Below are positions 7,075-15,809 of a stretch of 64,000 nt of DNA, in pieces; the first letter of the stretch is position 1, and every line of letters starts with the position of its first letter. Below the pieces are notes generated by a model that did not search any database, had not been told where the DNA came from, and saw only the letters and a program-made list of their open reading frames with translations. The translations under genes and the position numbers were made by a program. Origin of the DNA: Anaerolineales bacterium (GTDB taxonomy: Bacteria > Chloroflexota > Anaerolineae > Anaerolineales > UBA4823); the NCBI GenBank assembly GCA_025057645.1, contig JANXBJ010000009.1, positions 32,415 through 96,414 on the forward strand, given 5' to 3'.

Positions 7075-8481
7075 CTACTTCAGGTAACCACCACTCTTGA
7101 GAATTTCGGCGAGTTTAGCGGCCATTTCATCAGCAGCGCTCTTCGGATCTTTGACACCGCTCACGACGGCCACCACCCCATCTTGGACTACAGTCAACAT
7201 TTCGGGCGAGACCGTGAGGACCGGGAAGAGCGCTCGATAGGGCATGACCTCGGCCAAGAGGGCAAATTGCGGCACGGCCTCAACCACTTTGGGATCGGTG
7301 AGAGCTTCGATGTTGCTGGGGATGCCACCGTTGAGAGCCCACATTGTGGCGCCCTCTTTGCTGGTCAACCACTCAATGAACTTATAAGCCGCCTCTTGAT
7401 TCTTGGACCCACTGGGGATCGCCCAACCCCACTGAGAGCCACCCGTCTTGCGCACCAGCGTGCCATCGGCCTGGCGCACACCGGGCACTAAAGTATAGCC
7501 GAGCAGCGGTTGGCCATCTTTGCACACCTTGGGGCTCTGGTTGCAATCGGTGAGGGTTTGGGTAGCCGCCATCCATTGGATACCCATGGCGGCTTTCCCT
7601 TCTTGCAAGGCAGTCAGGATCTCGTTATAGCCGTAATTGACCACATCCGGGCTGACGACCTTGTGCTTGAGCAACAAATCGGAGTAGAAGGTCAACGCCT
7701 GAACGCCGATCTCGTTGTTGATGATCGGGTTGTAGTTTTCATCCAAGAGGTCGCCACCCATCCCGAAGAGATAATACATGAAGTCCCACCATACCTCATC
7801 GCGCTTGGCGCCGATGACCGTGCCGTAAATCTCGGGAGGATTGTTCAGCGCCAAAGCTGCTTCAAGGTATTCATCCCACGTCTCGGGCACCTTTAGGCCC
7901 TTTGCTTCAAAGAGGTCTTTACGGTACCAGAGCCAAGCTGTGTCCCCTTCGGAGGGGAAGACATAGAGTTTGCCGTCAAAAGTAAAGTATTCGAGAGTTT
8001 TGCCAAAGACTGCCAAGTCCAAGCCAGGCATTGCGACTTTGGGATCCTCAATGAAGGAGGTCAAGTCCTTAAGTGCGCCTGCTTCGACCCAGCTAGGGAT
8101 CCAATCGGAGGAAACGTAAGCGACGTCGTAGTCCGACCCGCCACCGACAAAGGTGGTGGTCAGCTTATCATAGTAAGCTTCGCGGGCGATCTCCTCGACA
8201 ATCACTTTGTTGCCGGTTTTCTTCTCGTATTCAGCGGCCACTTTGACAAGGTTCTCATGCTCAGGTCCACTCCAACAAGCGACAACGATCGGTTCATAGG
8301 CTGCAGCTGGAGCCTTGGTCGGGGCTGGGGCTTCCGTGGCCGCCGGGGGCTGAGGGGCTTCGGTGGCAGGAGCCTCCGTGACAGCCGGAGGCTGCGGAGC
8401 CTGAGTGGGTTGGGGCGCGCAGCCAATTATCAGCCCGAGCAGCACGAATCCGCCGATGAGTTGATAGACCAGCTTGCTCAT
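7075..8481 (-). CDS. Sugar ABC transporter substrate-binding lipoprotein
   Basis: A 468-residue extracellular solute-binding protein of the family 1 / CUT1 type. A signal peptide ends in a lipobox with C21 (LLGLIIGC). A linker of about 45 residues rich in Pro, Ala, Thr and Glu follows, then the binding-protein fold (for example GGSDYDVAYVSSDWIPSWVE, and AAYKFIEWLTSKEGATMWAL near the C terminus). It captures a carbohydrate and delivers it to the MalF/MalG-like pair. The gene has its own leader of about 180 bp upstream and a strong stem-loop after the stop. The ligand is unknown; nearby enzymes suggest a fucose/arabinose-like sugar, an amino sugar or a cyclitol. Confidence 0.92.
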   Translation of the reverse strand: MSKLVYQLIGGFVLLGLIIGCAPQPTQAPQPPAVTEAPATEAPQPPAATEAPAPTKAPAAAYEPIVVACWSGPEHENLVKVAAEYEKKTGNKVIVEEIAREAYYDKLTTTFVGGGSDYDVAYVSSDWIPSWVEAGALKDLTSFIEDPKVAMPGLDLAVFGKTLEYFTFDGKLYVFPSEGDTAWLWYRKDLFEAKGLKVPETWDEYLEAALALNNPPEIYGTVIGAKRDEVWWDFMYYLFGMGGDLLDENYNPIINNEIGVQALTFYSDLLLKHKVVSPDVVNYGYNEILTALQEGKAAMGIQWMAATQTLTDCNQSPKVCKDGQPLLGYTLVPGVRQADGTLVRKTGGSQWGWAIPSGSKNQEAAYKFIEWLTSKEGATMWALNGGIPSNIEALTDPKVVEAVPQFALLAEVMPYRALFPVLTVSPEMLTVVQDGVVAVVSGVKDPKSAADEMAAKLAEILKSGGYLK

Positions 8482-8666
8482 TTGTTCTTCTCCTTTCCTC
8501 TCAAGAATTTGGTGCCAATCTTATGGAAAACGGCCTAGGCCTGCAAAGCGATTGATGCCGGTAACCACCTCCTTTCGCTGCCAACGACTTCGATTAGACA
8601 GGGCGTCCAAATTATACATAGACTCAGTGCACTGCAGAGGGGCAAAGCTCATTAAAGTTGGAACCC

Positions 8667-9896
8667 TCACTGTCTCAGCTCCTCTGCAAAACGCTGGATT
8701 TTACGAATCGCCTCGACCACGATTTCCATCTCTTCTTCGCTGCCCAACATCACTGGGTTAGGCAGCCATACGGTCTCCCAAGCGGCTTTGAGGGTGTTGG
8801 GGAAACCGCTGCGCAAGAAAGGATGTTCGGCCCGGGCATGGGGTTCGCCCAGCCGTTTGCGGTAGGCGCCGCTCTTGAAGACATCCAATTCATGCAGCGG
8901 GGGGTAGCTGGCTTGGGTGGGAATGCCCTCGGCGTTGAAAGCAGCGATGAACCGTTCTGTGGAGATACCCGCGAAAGCGCGCCGATCGACATGGAAGATA
9001 TAGGCATAGTAACCGTGGCGGGTCGCGCGCGGGTCGAGCTTTTGCGGAGTGATGCCCTCGATCTTGGGCAATTCGCGGTCGAGGAAGGCCGCGTTGCGGG
9101 AGCGAACGGCTGCTTGCTCATCCAGACGTTTCAATTGCTGGCGCAAAACGGCGCCCTGCCATTCACTAAGACGGTAGTTCGAACCGTAGATGAAGTGGGC
9201 GTAAAACCACTCGCCGGGCATACGACCACAATCGTGCACCGAACGCGCCTTGCGCTCAAGCTCGGGGGAATTGGTGAGGATCATCCCGCCTTCACCGGCG
9301 GTCATCAGCTTAGACGATTGAAAGCTGAAAGTGCCGATATCCCCAATGGCGCCGATTTTGTGCCCTTTCCACTCTGCGCCGTGAGCATGCGAGCTATCTT
9401 CAATTAAGTATAGCCCATAGCGATGGGCAAGTTCTCGCAGGGCATCCAAGTCGGCCGGGTGGCCGCCCATATGGACGGCGATGATGGCCTTGGTGCGGGG
9501 GGTGATGGCCGCTTCCACTTGAGCAGGGTCGATGCAAAAGGTATCGGGGGTGACATCCACTAGCACCGGCAGGGCGCCGGTGAACAGCACGGCGCTGGCT
9601 GTGGCCACAAAGGTGAAATCGGGTACAATGACTTCATCGCCAGGCCCGATCTCCAGCGCGCTGAGGGCCACTTCGAGGGCTGCAGTGCCGTTGGTCACCG
9701 CAACGCCAAATTTCGCCTGATGATAGGCAGCAAACTCCTGTTCAAAAGCGAGGGTCTGCGTGCCGGGAGTGCGCCACCACACCCGGCTCTCGAGGACCTG
9801 GTTGAGCGCTTGGCGTTCATGCTCGTCGTAAACCGGCCAAGCCGGAAACGGGGTTTTCTTCAGCGGTTCACCACCAAGCAAAGCCAGTTTGCTCAT
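8667..9896 (-). CDS. DegT/DnrJ/EryC1/StrS-family PLP aminotransferase
   Basis: The product has 409 residues if translation starts at ATG 9896, which has AAGGAGTG just upstream. The longer frame would overlap the neighbouring gene. The PLP-binding Lys is K196 in SFQSSKLMTAGEGG, and D167 in LIEDSSHAHG contacts the cofactor. This family transfers an amino group between Gln/Glu and keto sugars or keto cyclitols. It sits 43 bp downstream of a glycerol-1-phosphate-dehydrogenase-like gene and upstream of a sugar importer. In a catabolic setting it might deaminate an amino sugar or amino cyclitol instead of building one (inference). Substrate cannot be assigned from sequence. Confidence 0.9.
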   Translation of the reverse strand: MSKLALLGGEPLKKTPFPAWPVYDEHERQALNQVLESRVWWRTPGTQTLAFEQEFAAYHQAKFGVAVTNGTAALEVALSALEIGPGDEVIVPDFTFVATASAVLFTGALPVLVDVTPDTFCIDPAQVEAAITPRTKAIIAVHMGGHPADLDALRELAHRYGLYLIEDSSHAHGAEWKGHKIGAIGDIGTFSFQSSKLMTAGEGGMILTNSPELERKARSVHDCGRMPGEWFYAHFIYGSNYRLSEWQGAVLRQQLKRLDEQAAVRSRNAAFLDRELPKIEGITPQKLDPRATRHGYYAYIFHVDRRAFAGISTERFIAAFNAEGIPTQASYPPLHELDVFKSGAYRKRLGEPHARAEHPFLRSGFPNTLKAAWETVWLPNPVMLGSEEEMEIVVEAIRKIQRFAEELRQ

Positions 9897-9939
9897 CGGA
9901 TCACTCCTTTCTTCCAAATTTTTCCTGCTTGCCCCTGAA

Positions 9940-10941
9940 TTAGCCCAGAATCTGTGCCAAATCGAGCTGCTTGATTTTTTCCTCCGTAATCTCGTGAGCA
10001 ATGCCATAGGGCAGAGCGTGTCTACGCACATACTCAGGGAGTTCACGCAAAACCACCTGAATCACATTCGGGTCTAGGGAATTGAGCGGCACATGGCACT
10101 GGCGCATCGCTTGCCTCAGGATGGCTACATCTTGGCCTTGCAAGGCTGCCATCAGCAAGATGCCTGGGCAAACCAATTCTGCGTGCGATCGTCCTTTCCC
10201 GACATAGTTTTCTGCGAGATAAGCAAAGTAATGCTCGCTGCCCTCTTCGGGGCGAGCATGGCCAATTTGATTGAGCAACTGGGTTTCTAAAGCCAGACAA
10301 TCTAACAATTGCTTCAATCCCTGAGGATCCCCCTTGCCGGCACTGGGAGCGCAATCGATTGTGGCTTCCAAGATTGAGTGAGCGATCTTCTCGATTGCGG
10401 CATGATAGGTCATTGAGGGAGGGTTTTGACCGCGCAGGTCCGCCAGCCTCCAATCCGAGCAGCCGGTGGCGATCGAAAGAAGGTCACAAATCCCGGCTGC
10501 CCTCAGGTGGGGAGGTGCAGAAGCGATGAACTCCAAATCCACGATTAAGAGATCGGCCGTTTTGGTTTCGATATATCGCACGCAGCCTTCCTCACGGATT
10601 GCGGAGGACCAAGCGAAAATCGCATCCACCGAAAGCGCAGTGGGAATCCCGACTAAAGGAAGCCCTTGCTTGACGGCAAGGTATTTCGCAGCATCAAAAG
10701 CCAACCCGCCGCCGACAGCGTAAATCACTTCGCTGGGCTGAGAGAGCGCTAACAGCGCATCCCAGTGTTGACGTGTGGCCTCACGCACCTCCAAGACCGA
10801 AGTAACCGGAATCTGAATTTTCTTGCCGACCAACTCGAAAGCCGGAGGCGTCGTCACGACCGTTGCCGGTCGCCGATCTTCCACTTCGGTAAGGGAGAGA
10901 AGGGAAACTGGAGGCAAAGACCAAATTTTATCCATCGACAT
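9940..10941 (-). CDS. Glycerol-1-phosphate-dehydrogenase-like (AraM/EgsA-type, iron-alcohol-dehydrogenase superfamily)
   Basis: A 333-residue member of the dehydroquinate-synthase/iron-ADH superfamily. The NAD-binding glycine motif is GGGLAFDAAKY (77-87). PTALSVDAIF is at 100-110, and the metal ligands are probably D152, H236 and H252. The best-known relatives reduce dihydroxyacetone phosphate to sn-glycerol 1-phosphate (AraM of arabinose operons). Related folds also act on cyclitol precursors. GAGG precedes the ATG at 10941. It sits 10 bp after the ROK regulator gene and 43 bp before a StrS-type aminotransferase. That pairing recalls aminocyclitol pathways, but no cyclase is evident here. 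Confidence 0.8.
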   Translation of the reverse strand: MSMDKIWSLPPVSLLSLTEVEDRRPATVVTTPPAFELVGKKIQIPVTSVLEVREATRQHWDALLALSQPSEVIYAVGGGLAFDAAKYLAVKQGLPLVGIPTALSVDAIFAWSSAIREEGCVRYIETKTADLLIVDLEFIASAPPHLRAAGICDLLSIATGCSDWRLADLRGQNPPSMTYHAAIEKIAHSILEATIDCAPSAGKGDPQGLKQLLDCLALETQLLNQIGHARPEEGSEHYFAYLAENYVGKGRSHAELVCPGILLMAALQGQDVAILRQAMRQCHVPLNSLDPNVIQVVLRELPEYVRRHALPYGIAHEITEEKIKQLDLAQILG

Positions 10942-10951
10942 TCAACCTCAA

Positions 10952-12166
10952 TTAAGTGGACCTTAGGTTAATGTGTTCAAACGAAGTGTCCAGCACGAGC
11001 ATGATTGCGCCCATCACGGCGGCGCGGTAGCCCAGGTTGGAGACAACCAATCGCACTGGCGCAGGCAGACATCCTTGCAGGCGGTTGAGAATGGGTTCGA
11101 CTAAAACATCCGCTGAGCGCGAGACCCCTCCCCCGAGCACGATCACCTCCGGGTCCAAGACCACACTGATGGCAGCAATGACCAAGGCGAGGTAATCGAC
11201 AGTCTCGTCCACGAGAGCTTGCGCCCAATCTACCCCGCTGCGCGCCAAGTCAAACACTTTCTCTGCCGTGAGGGATTCGAGTTCGACGGCCAGACCGCGC
11301 GCACGGATCAGCTCTTGGGCGCGCTGGACCACTCCCGTACCCGAGGCCAAGCTCTCCAGAGCACCGAAGTGTTCGTATCGCTTACCCAAGGCCTCTCTGC
11401 AAGGCAATAAATACCCCACCTCGCCTGCCGATTGATGATAGCCGCGGTAAATCTTACGATCCAGTACAATCCCGCTGCCGATACCAGTGCCTACGGCAAG
11501 GCAAACCAAGCTGGAAGCCCCCTTGGCGACCCCGAAGCCATATTCCCCCAAAGCTGCCAGATTGACATCGTTTTCTACCACCACCTCCAAGCCAAAGCGT
11601 TGGGCTAAAAGATCGCGCAGGGGGAGATCCCGCCAACCCAAGCTGGGTGCCCAAATGACAATCCCTTCATCGAAGAGCGTCACACCCGGGGCGCCCACGC
11701 CGATGCCAAGCACCTTTTGACCTTCGCGACGGGGCACTTGGAGAAGTTCCTCAATCATCTCGATCGTCAAGTTCAAGTTCTCATCCGGGTGCGATGGGAC
11801 AGAAGCCCGATAGACTTCGGCTTGGATTGTGCCACATAGGTCGGCAACCGTGCCATACATTTTTGTGCCGCCGAGATCGAGTCCAATAACCGCGTGCGAA
11901 GTGCCGTTGAAAGAGACTAAAGAACGCGGTCTGCCACCGCTATACTGTTGTTCCTCCAAACGCAGCACCAATCCGTGGCGGGCAAGTTCCTCCAAGATAC
12001 GCATCACGGTAGGTAAGCTCAGGTTCAGGCGAGAAGCGATTTCAGTCGGGGAGATGGGAGAAGCTTGGCGCAGTAAGTCTAAAACACTAGAACGGTTCAG
12101 CCGCCGCATCAGGGCAGCATTGCCGCTATTGGTTGGGGAAAAATCGTCAAGAGAATGGGGGGTCAC
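10952..12166 (-). CDS. ROK-family transcriptional regulator
   Basis: A 404-residue protein with an N-terminal winged helix-turn-helix (residues about 25-70, LNLSLPTVMRILEELARHG) and a ROK sugar-kinase-like domain. The latter carries the phosphate motif GLDLGGTK (95-102) and the substrate motif VENDVNLAALGE. The conserved zinc motif CxCGxxGC of NagC/Mlc-type proteins is not present; the equivalent stretch reads YLLPCREALGKRYEHFGALE. Effector binding may therefore differ. The start is GTG at 12166. It is the first gene of the locus and is followed at 10 bp by the dehydrogenase gene. A 19-bp palindrome upstream (12200-12218) is the likely operator for self-regulation. Confidence 0.9.
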   Translation of the reverse strand: MTPHSLDDFSPTNSGNAALMRRLNRSSVLDLLRQASPISPTEIASRLNLSLPTVMRILEELARHGLVLRLEEQQYSGGRPRSLVSFNGTSHAVIGLDLGGTKMYGTVADLCGTIQAEVYRASVPSHPDENLNLTIEMIEELLQVPRREGQKVLGIGVGAPGVTLFDEGIVIWAPSLGWRDLPLRDLLAQRFGLEVVVENDVNLAALGEYGFGVAKGASSLVCLAVGTGIGSGIVLDRKIYRGYHQSAGEVGYLLPCREALGKRYEHFGALESLASGTGVVQRAQELIRARGLAVELESLTAEKVFDLARSGVDWAQALVDETVDYLALVIAAISVVLDPEVIVLGGGVSRSADVLVEPILNRLQGCLPAPVRLVVSNLGYRAAVMGAIMLVLDTSFEHINLRST

Positions 12167-12199
12167 GGTCGATCTCTTTATCGGATGGCGCCACTAACT

Positions 12200-12218
12200 T
12201 ACTTACGTTATGTAAGTA
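12200..12218. promoter_or_regulatory. 19-bp palindromic operator, probably for the ROK regulator
   Basis: TACTTAC-GTTAT-GTAAGTA is a perfect inverted repeat with 7-bp arms. It sits 34 bp upstream of the ROK start codon in the divergent space between the minus-strand sugar locus and the plus-strand transporter genes. Position and symmetry fit a homodimeric repressor site. Confidence 0.6.
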
Positions 12219-12422
12219 TTATACCCGATTGAACCCTTGAGTCAAGGAAAATACCCAGAGATTGAGATGCAGACCAATCCCAACAGGGTTCTAATCCCTT
12301 TTGGTAAAAAAGTTAAGGCTAAGAGTCTTGCCAAAATTTCTAATCTATACTTTCTAAAGATAAGAAAATAAATAAGTTGGAACTTTAATATCCTGCGAGA
12401 GAAGACTCAATGGGACTCGAAA

Positions 12423-13233
12423 ATGGCGAAATTGCTTGAGAAAAGCCTTCCCGAACCAAAACCCCGGATCAGCCAACAGACTTCTAACCGCATGATCAGC
12501 ATTGCCACGATTTCGGCACTGATCCTGACATGGGTTATCATCACCCAAAACCGCCTCGTGGAGCCGCTCTTTGCTCCTTCCCCAACCGATTTGTGGCAAG
12601 CGTTTCAAAATCTCTTGCCAAACTTACCCGGCGATCTGGTTGCTAGCATTCTCCGCCGCATCGTGCCTGGCTTTACCATTGGGGTAACCGTTGTTACCTT
12701 ACTAGGCATTTACATGGCGATGAACCAAGTTGGGCGAGCCATTTTTTATCCGATCGTCGAAATCCTACGCCCCCTACCTCCGTTGGCACTGATACCTTTG
12801 CTAATACTCTGGTTTGGAATTGGCTACATCACCCAAATTCTGCTCATCGCCTACGGCATTTTCATTATCATGGTGATCAACTCCTTTGAAGCAGTGCGCA
12901 ACGTCCCACCTATTTATATCCATGCCGCCACCACTTTAGGCGCCAATCGGCGGCAAATCTTCCAGCGGGTGATTTTGCCTTCAATTGTGCCAGATATTGT
13001 TGCCGGTATCCGCGTCTCCGCTGCTGCTGCATTTGGCTATGACGTGGCAGCAGAATTAATGGGAGCCATGACCGGCTTAGGTTACCGTTTGGTTTTAGCT
13101 CGCCGTTATCTACTCACTCAATATTGTCGTTATCTTGATCATTATTGCCATCCTTTCTTTCACCATCGATTTTCTGATCAAACGGGTAGATGCCAAAGTT
13201 ACGAATTGGAAAGCGCGCGTGGAACAAAAGTAA
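12423..13233 (+). pseudogene. NitT/TauT-type ABC permease (SsuC-like), frameshifted
   Basis: The first 232 codons encode a typical SsuC/TauC permease with several transmembrane helices and the EAA-like loop (HAATTLGANRRQIFQRVILP). Near 13110-13120 the frame shifts by +1. The correct C-terminal part continues in the next frame from about 13120 (NIVVILIIIAILSFTIDFLI) to a TAA at 13231-13233, as expected for a protein of about 269 residues. Without correction the frame runs on into unrelated sequence to 13406. Either the gene is newly inactivated or the assembly has one extra base (for example in ACTCAAT). The binding-protein gene downstream carries two more +1 shifts. Confidence 0.85.
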
Positions 13234-13320
13234 GGCATGGAGTAGGTCAGCTTTTGCTTGGGGTCCGTCAAGGCATTCGCCTTGCTATCTATCAGAAGTT
13301 AGTTTCTAAGGAGGTCCAAA

Positions 13321-14495
13321 ATGAAAATCACCCGTCTCCTTTCTGTTCTGTTCGTGCTCGTCCTCTTCATCGCCGCCTGTCAACCAGCGACTCCACCACC
13401 GGCTGAAGCCCCTGCAACAGAAGCTCCAACCCAACCGCCAGCTCAACCTATCCAAACGGAACCGCCCGCAGCTCCAGCTCCAACCCCAACACCTGCTCCA
13501 GAGGTAATAACCATCCGCTTCGGCAATCTGCCGTATTTGGATTATGGGCCGTGGATCGTCGCCGAAAAAAATGGGCTATTTGGAGGAACAGGGCATCAAG
13601 CTCGAGACCACCATGTTCGAAGTCGAACAACCCTTGATTGAAGCCATGTTGGGAGGATCCATCGATGCCGGGGCTGGAGCCGACTCGCCTTTCATTATGC
13701 TCGCGCCAAAATCAAAAGATAAATTGCTCATGGTTTCTGTGCACAGCTTGTTCACAGGCTACTCGATTATGGGTCGGCCCGGACAAGTAAAAAACCTACG
13801 ATGATTTCGTCAAAGAAGGCAAATCTCACAATGAGGCGTTAGCAGAAGCTTGCAAGCAACTTCGGGGAAAGACCATTATCCTACCCGGCGGAGCCTCTTT
13901 CTATCCTGTCTTGAACACGGCTTTGGGATATGCCGGACTTACGCAGGCGGATGTCCAAGTGATCGATATGGATCCAGTGGAAGGCGCCGCGGCCTTCTTG
14001 CAAGGCACGGCTGATTTCTACAGCGATGGTCTTCCCCAGCGCTTCAGGCTGGAAAAGGAAGGCATGATCAATGTAGTCACCGGTGTTCAACTCGGCGGTG
14101 GCGCAATGGACACCGCGGGTTTGTATGTGACAAAAGAATTCTTCGATAAAAACCCCGAAGTCGTTTACGGTCTCTTGAAGGCTTGGTATAAGGCCGTTGA
14201 TTACATCAAAGCCGAACCCGATAAAGCCATTCCCATGATGATCGACTGGATCAATGAGATGTCTGGGGCGGGTATGACCGTTGACGACGGGAAGCGCTTC
14301 CTGCAAGATTTGGTGCTCTTCCCCGCCTATCAGGAAGTGGGCGAATGGTTCTTCACAGAAGGCAGCCCATACTACTGGAAGAATCGCCTGCAATTCGTCA
14401 AGGAATACAACGAGGGCGAAGGCGTGGACTTCAGCGGCGTTGATTTGAACGCAATGATGCCTGTCGAGACCATTTATCCTCTCGTCCAGCCCTAA
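13321..14495 (+). pseudogene. NitT/TauT-type substrate-binding lipoprotein (SsuA/THI5-like), two frameshifts
   Basis: The gene opens with a lipoprotein signal (FIAAC) and a Pro/Ala/Thr-rich linker, then IRFGNLPYLDYGPWIVAEK. The frame shifts +1 at a run of seven A's (13565-13571), where one fewer A would give EKMGYLEEQGIKL. It shifts +1 again at a run of six A's (13789-13794), where one fewer A would give VKTYDDFVKEGK. The third frame continues to a stop at 14493-14495 and includes GKTIILPGGASFYPVLNTAL and a normal C terminus. Joined, the product is about 390 residues. All shifts are single extra bases, two of them in A-runs. A sequencing or assembly artefact is a real alternative to gene decay. 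Confidence 0.85.
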
Positions 14496-14589
14496 GGGTT
14501 GAGCACGGCTTGATTTTTGGGTTGTTCAACTGTGCGGTGAAAGACAGACAAGTTCCCGCAGGGTTGAACAACCCTATCTAGAAAGCAGT

Positions 14590-15786
14590 ATGATCACCAT
14601 TCAATATTTAGAACCTGCCCCTGAGACCGCTTCTCTCCAACCGGATGAAGTTATCTTGAAGCTGCAACAAGCCCTGGATCGCCTGCCATTTACTCATCTC
14701 CTCATCGGTTGGGAAATTCCTGAGCGCATCCTCGAAGCCTGTAAAAAATTTACCGAACAGTACGCCATCAAATTCTTGCGGTGGCATCCGCTGCTTACTT
14801 ACAATCAAGAACCGATTGACCCAGCCCTTCGGGTTATTAACCTTTATAATCAGCCAATTTCGGGGTTTCAAAACCTTCCCGAATTCACCTTTTTCTGCCC
14901 AAACCATCCTGAAGCGCGGGAGCGGATTCTTGCTAATTTATCGGTTCAGATTCAAACCGGTCTCTACGACGGCTTCTTTTTAGATCGCATCCGCTACCCA
15001 TCCCCTAGCACCGACCCTTACCGCTATTTGGGCTGCTTTTGCCTCTCCTGCCAGGAAATTGCTCGGGATTTTAACCTCGATTTTGTAAACGTTCGCAGCG
15101 AACTTTTACAAGCCGAGCACAAGGCACAATTTCTTCCCTCTTTTCTCCGTTACCTTGCCGCAGCGCAACCGCATCATCCCGCCGTCCAACCCCTCCCTGA
15201 GTTCCAACGTTTTATGCGCTTTCGCTCCCAAAGCATCACGGCAATCCTGAAAGAGGTGATCGCTGAAATCAAGGGGAAAAATCTAGAAGTTGGCCTGGAT
15301 GCCTTTTCACCCTCTCTCGCCTACATGGTCGGACAAAACCTCGATGAGATTACCCCTTTGGCGGATTGGACAAAGGTGATGAGTTATGCTCATACAATGG
15401 GTCCAGCCGGTATTCCTTACGAACTTTCTCAATTAGCTCAATTCATCAAACAGTCCACTCTTTGGGATGAAAGAGAAATTCTGACTGCTCTCTCCCATGC
15501 CTTCGATTTGGAAATCCCCGATATGTTCGAGAAGCTCATCCGGGCTGGGCTTTCTCCATCAAGCTTAGCCAAAGAAGTTGAACGCGCAGTTCAACGCTCA
15601 CCCAAACCAATTTTAGCAGGAATTGAGCTGGTCGAAATTCCCGGCGTTGCAACCTTGGATAACATCCAGATAGAGCAAGACCTTCAGGCAGTAAAAGCAG
15701 TACACCCTGACGGGATCGCCATCTCTTGGGATCTATGGCATATCCCGCTAGAAAGGTTGGAGCTCTTCCGAAGGATTTGGTCCTAA
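14590..15786 (+). CDS. Putative TIM-barrel glycoside-hydrolase-like protein
   Basis: A 398-residue soluble protein without a signal peptide. YDGFFLDRIRYPSP (127-140) followed by a short Cys cluster FCLSC (150-154) resembles the uncharacterised GHL-type glycosidase-like barrels, in which the Asp of LDRIRYP sits at a barrel strand end. Later segments DWTKVMSYAHTMGP and DGIAISWDLWHIP fit further barrel strands. I do not recognise an exact family or substrate. It is intact although the two genes before it are frameshifted. It lies between the binding protein and the ATPase of the same transporter, so it may process the imported compound (inference). Confidence 0.6.
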   Translation: MITIQYLEPAPETASLQPDEVILKLQQALDRLPFTHLLIGWEIPERILEACKKFTEQYAIKFLRWHPLLTYNQEPIDPALRVINLYNQPISGFQNLPEFTFFCPNHPEARERILANLSVQIQTGLYDGFFLDRIRYPSPSTDPYRYLGCFCLSCQEIARDFNLDFVNVRSELLQAEHKAQFLPSFLRYLAAAQPHHPAVQPLPEFQRFMRFRSQSITAILKEVIAEIKGKNLEVGLDAFSPSLAYMVGQNLDEITPLADWTKVMSYAHTMGPAGIPYELSQLAQFIKQSTLWDEREILTALSHAFDLEIPDMFEKLIRAGLSPSSLAKEVERAVQRSPKPILAGIELVEIPGVATLDNIQIEQDLQAVKAVHPDGIAISWDLWHIPLERLELFRRIWS

Positions 15787-15809
15787 ATCTCTTTGTAATA
15801 AGGTTAGCA

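Noticed and set aside
9897-10046. N-terminal extension of the StrS aminotransferase
   Set aside because: It overlaps the preceding dehydrogenase gene, matches nothing in the family, and a good ribosome site points to ATG 9896.
12219-12422. A riboswitch (for example TPP) upstream of the NitT/TauT operon
   Set aside because: I could not find the conserved TPP aptamer elements or any other known aptamer core in this AT-rich leader.
13565-13794. Programmed frameshifting at A-runs
   Set aside because: Two separate shifts in one gene plus a third in the gene before it, all +1, fit decay or assembly error better than a programmed event. No stimulatory structure is evident.
13544-13804. Separate small gene inside the NitT/TauT binding-protein region
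   Set aside because: Its product is the middle part of the same binding protein; it is a frame of the broken gene, not an independent gene.
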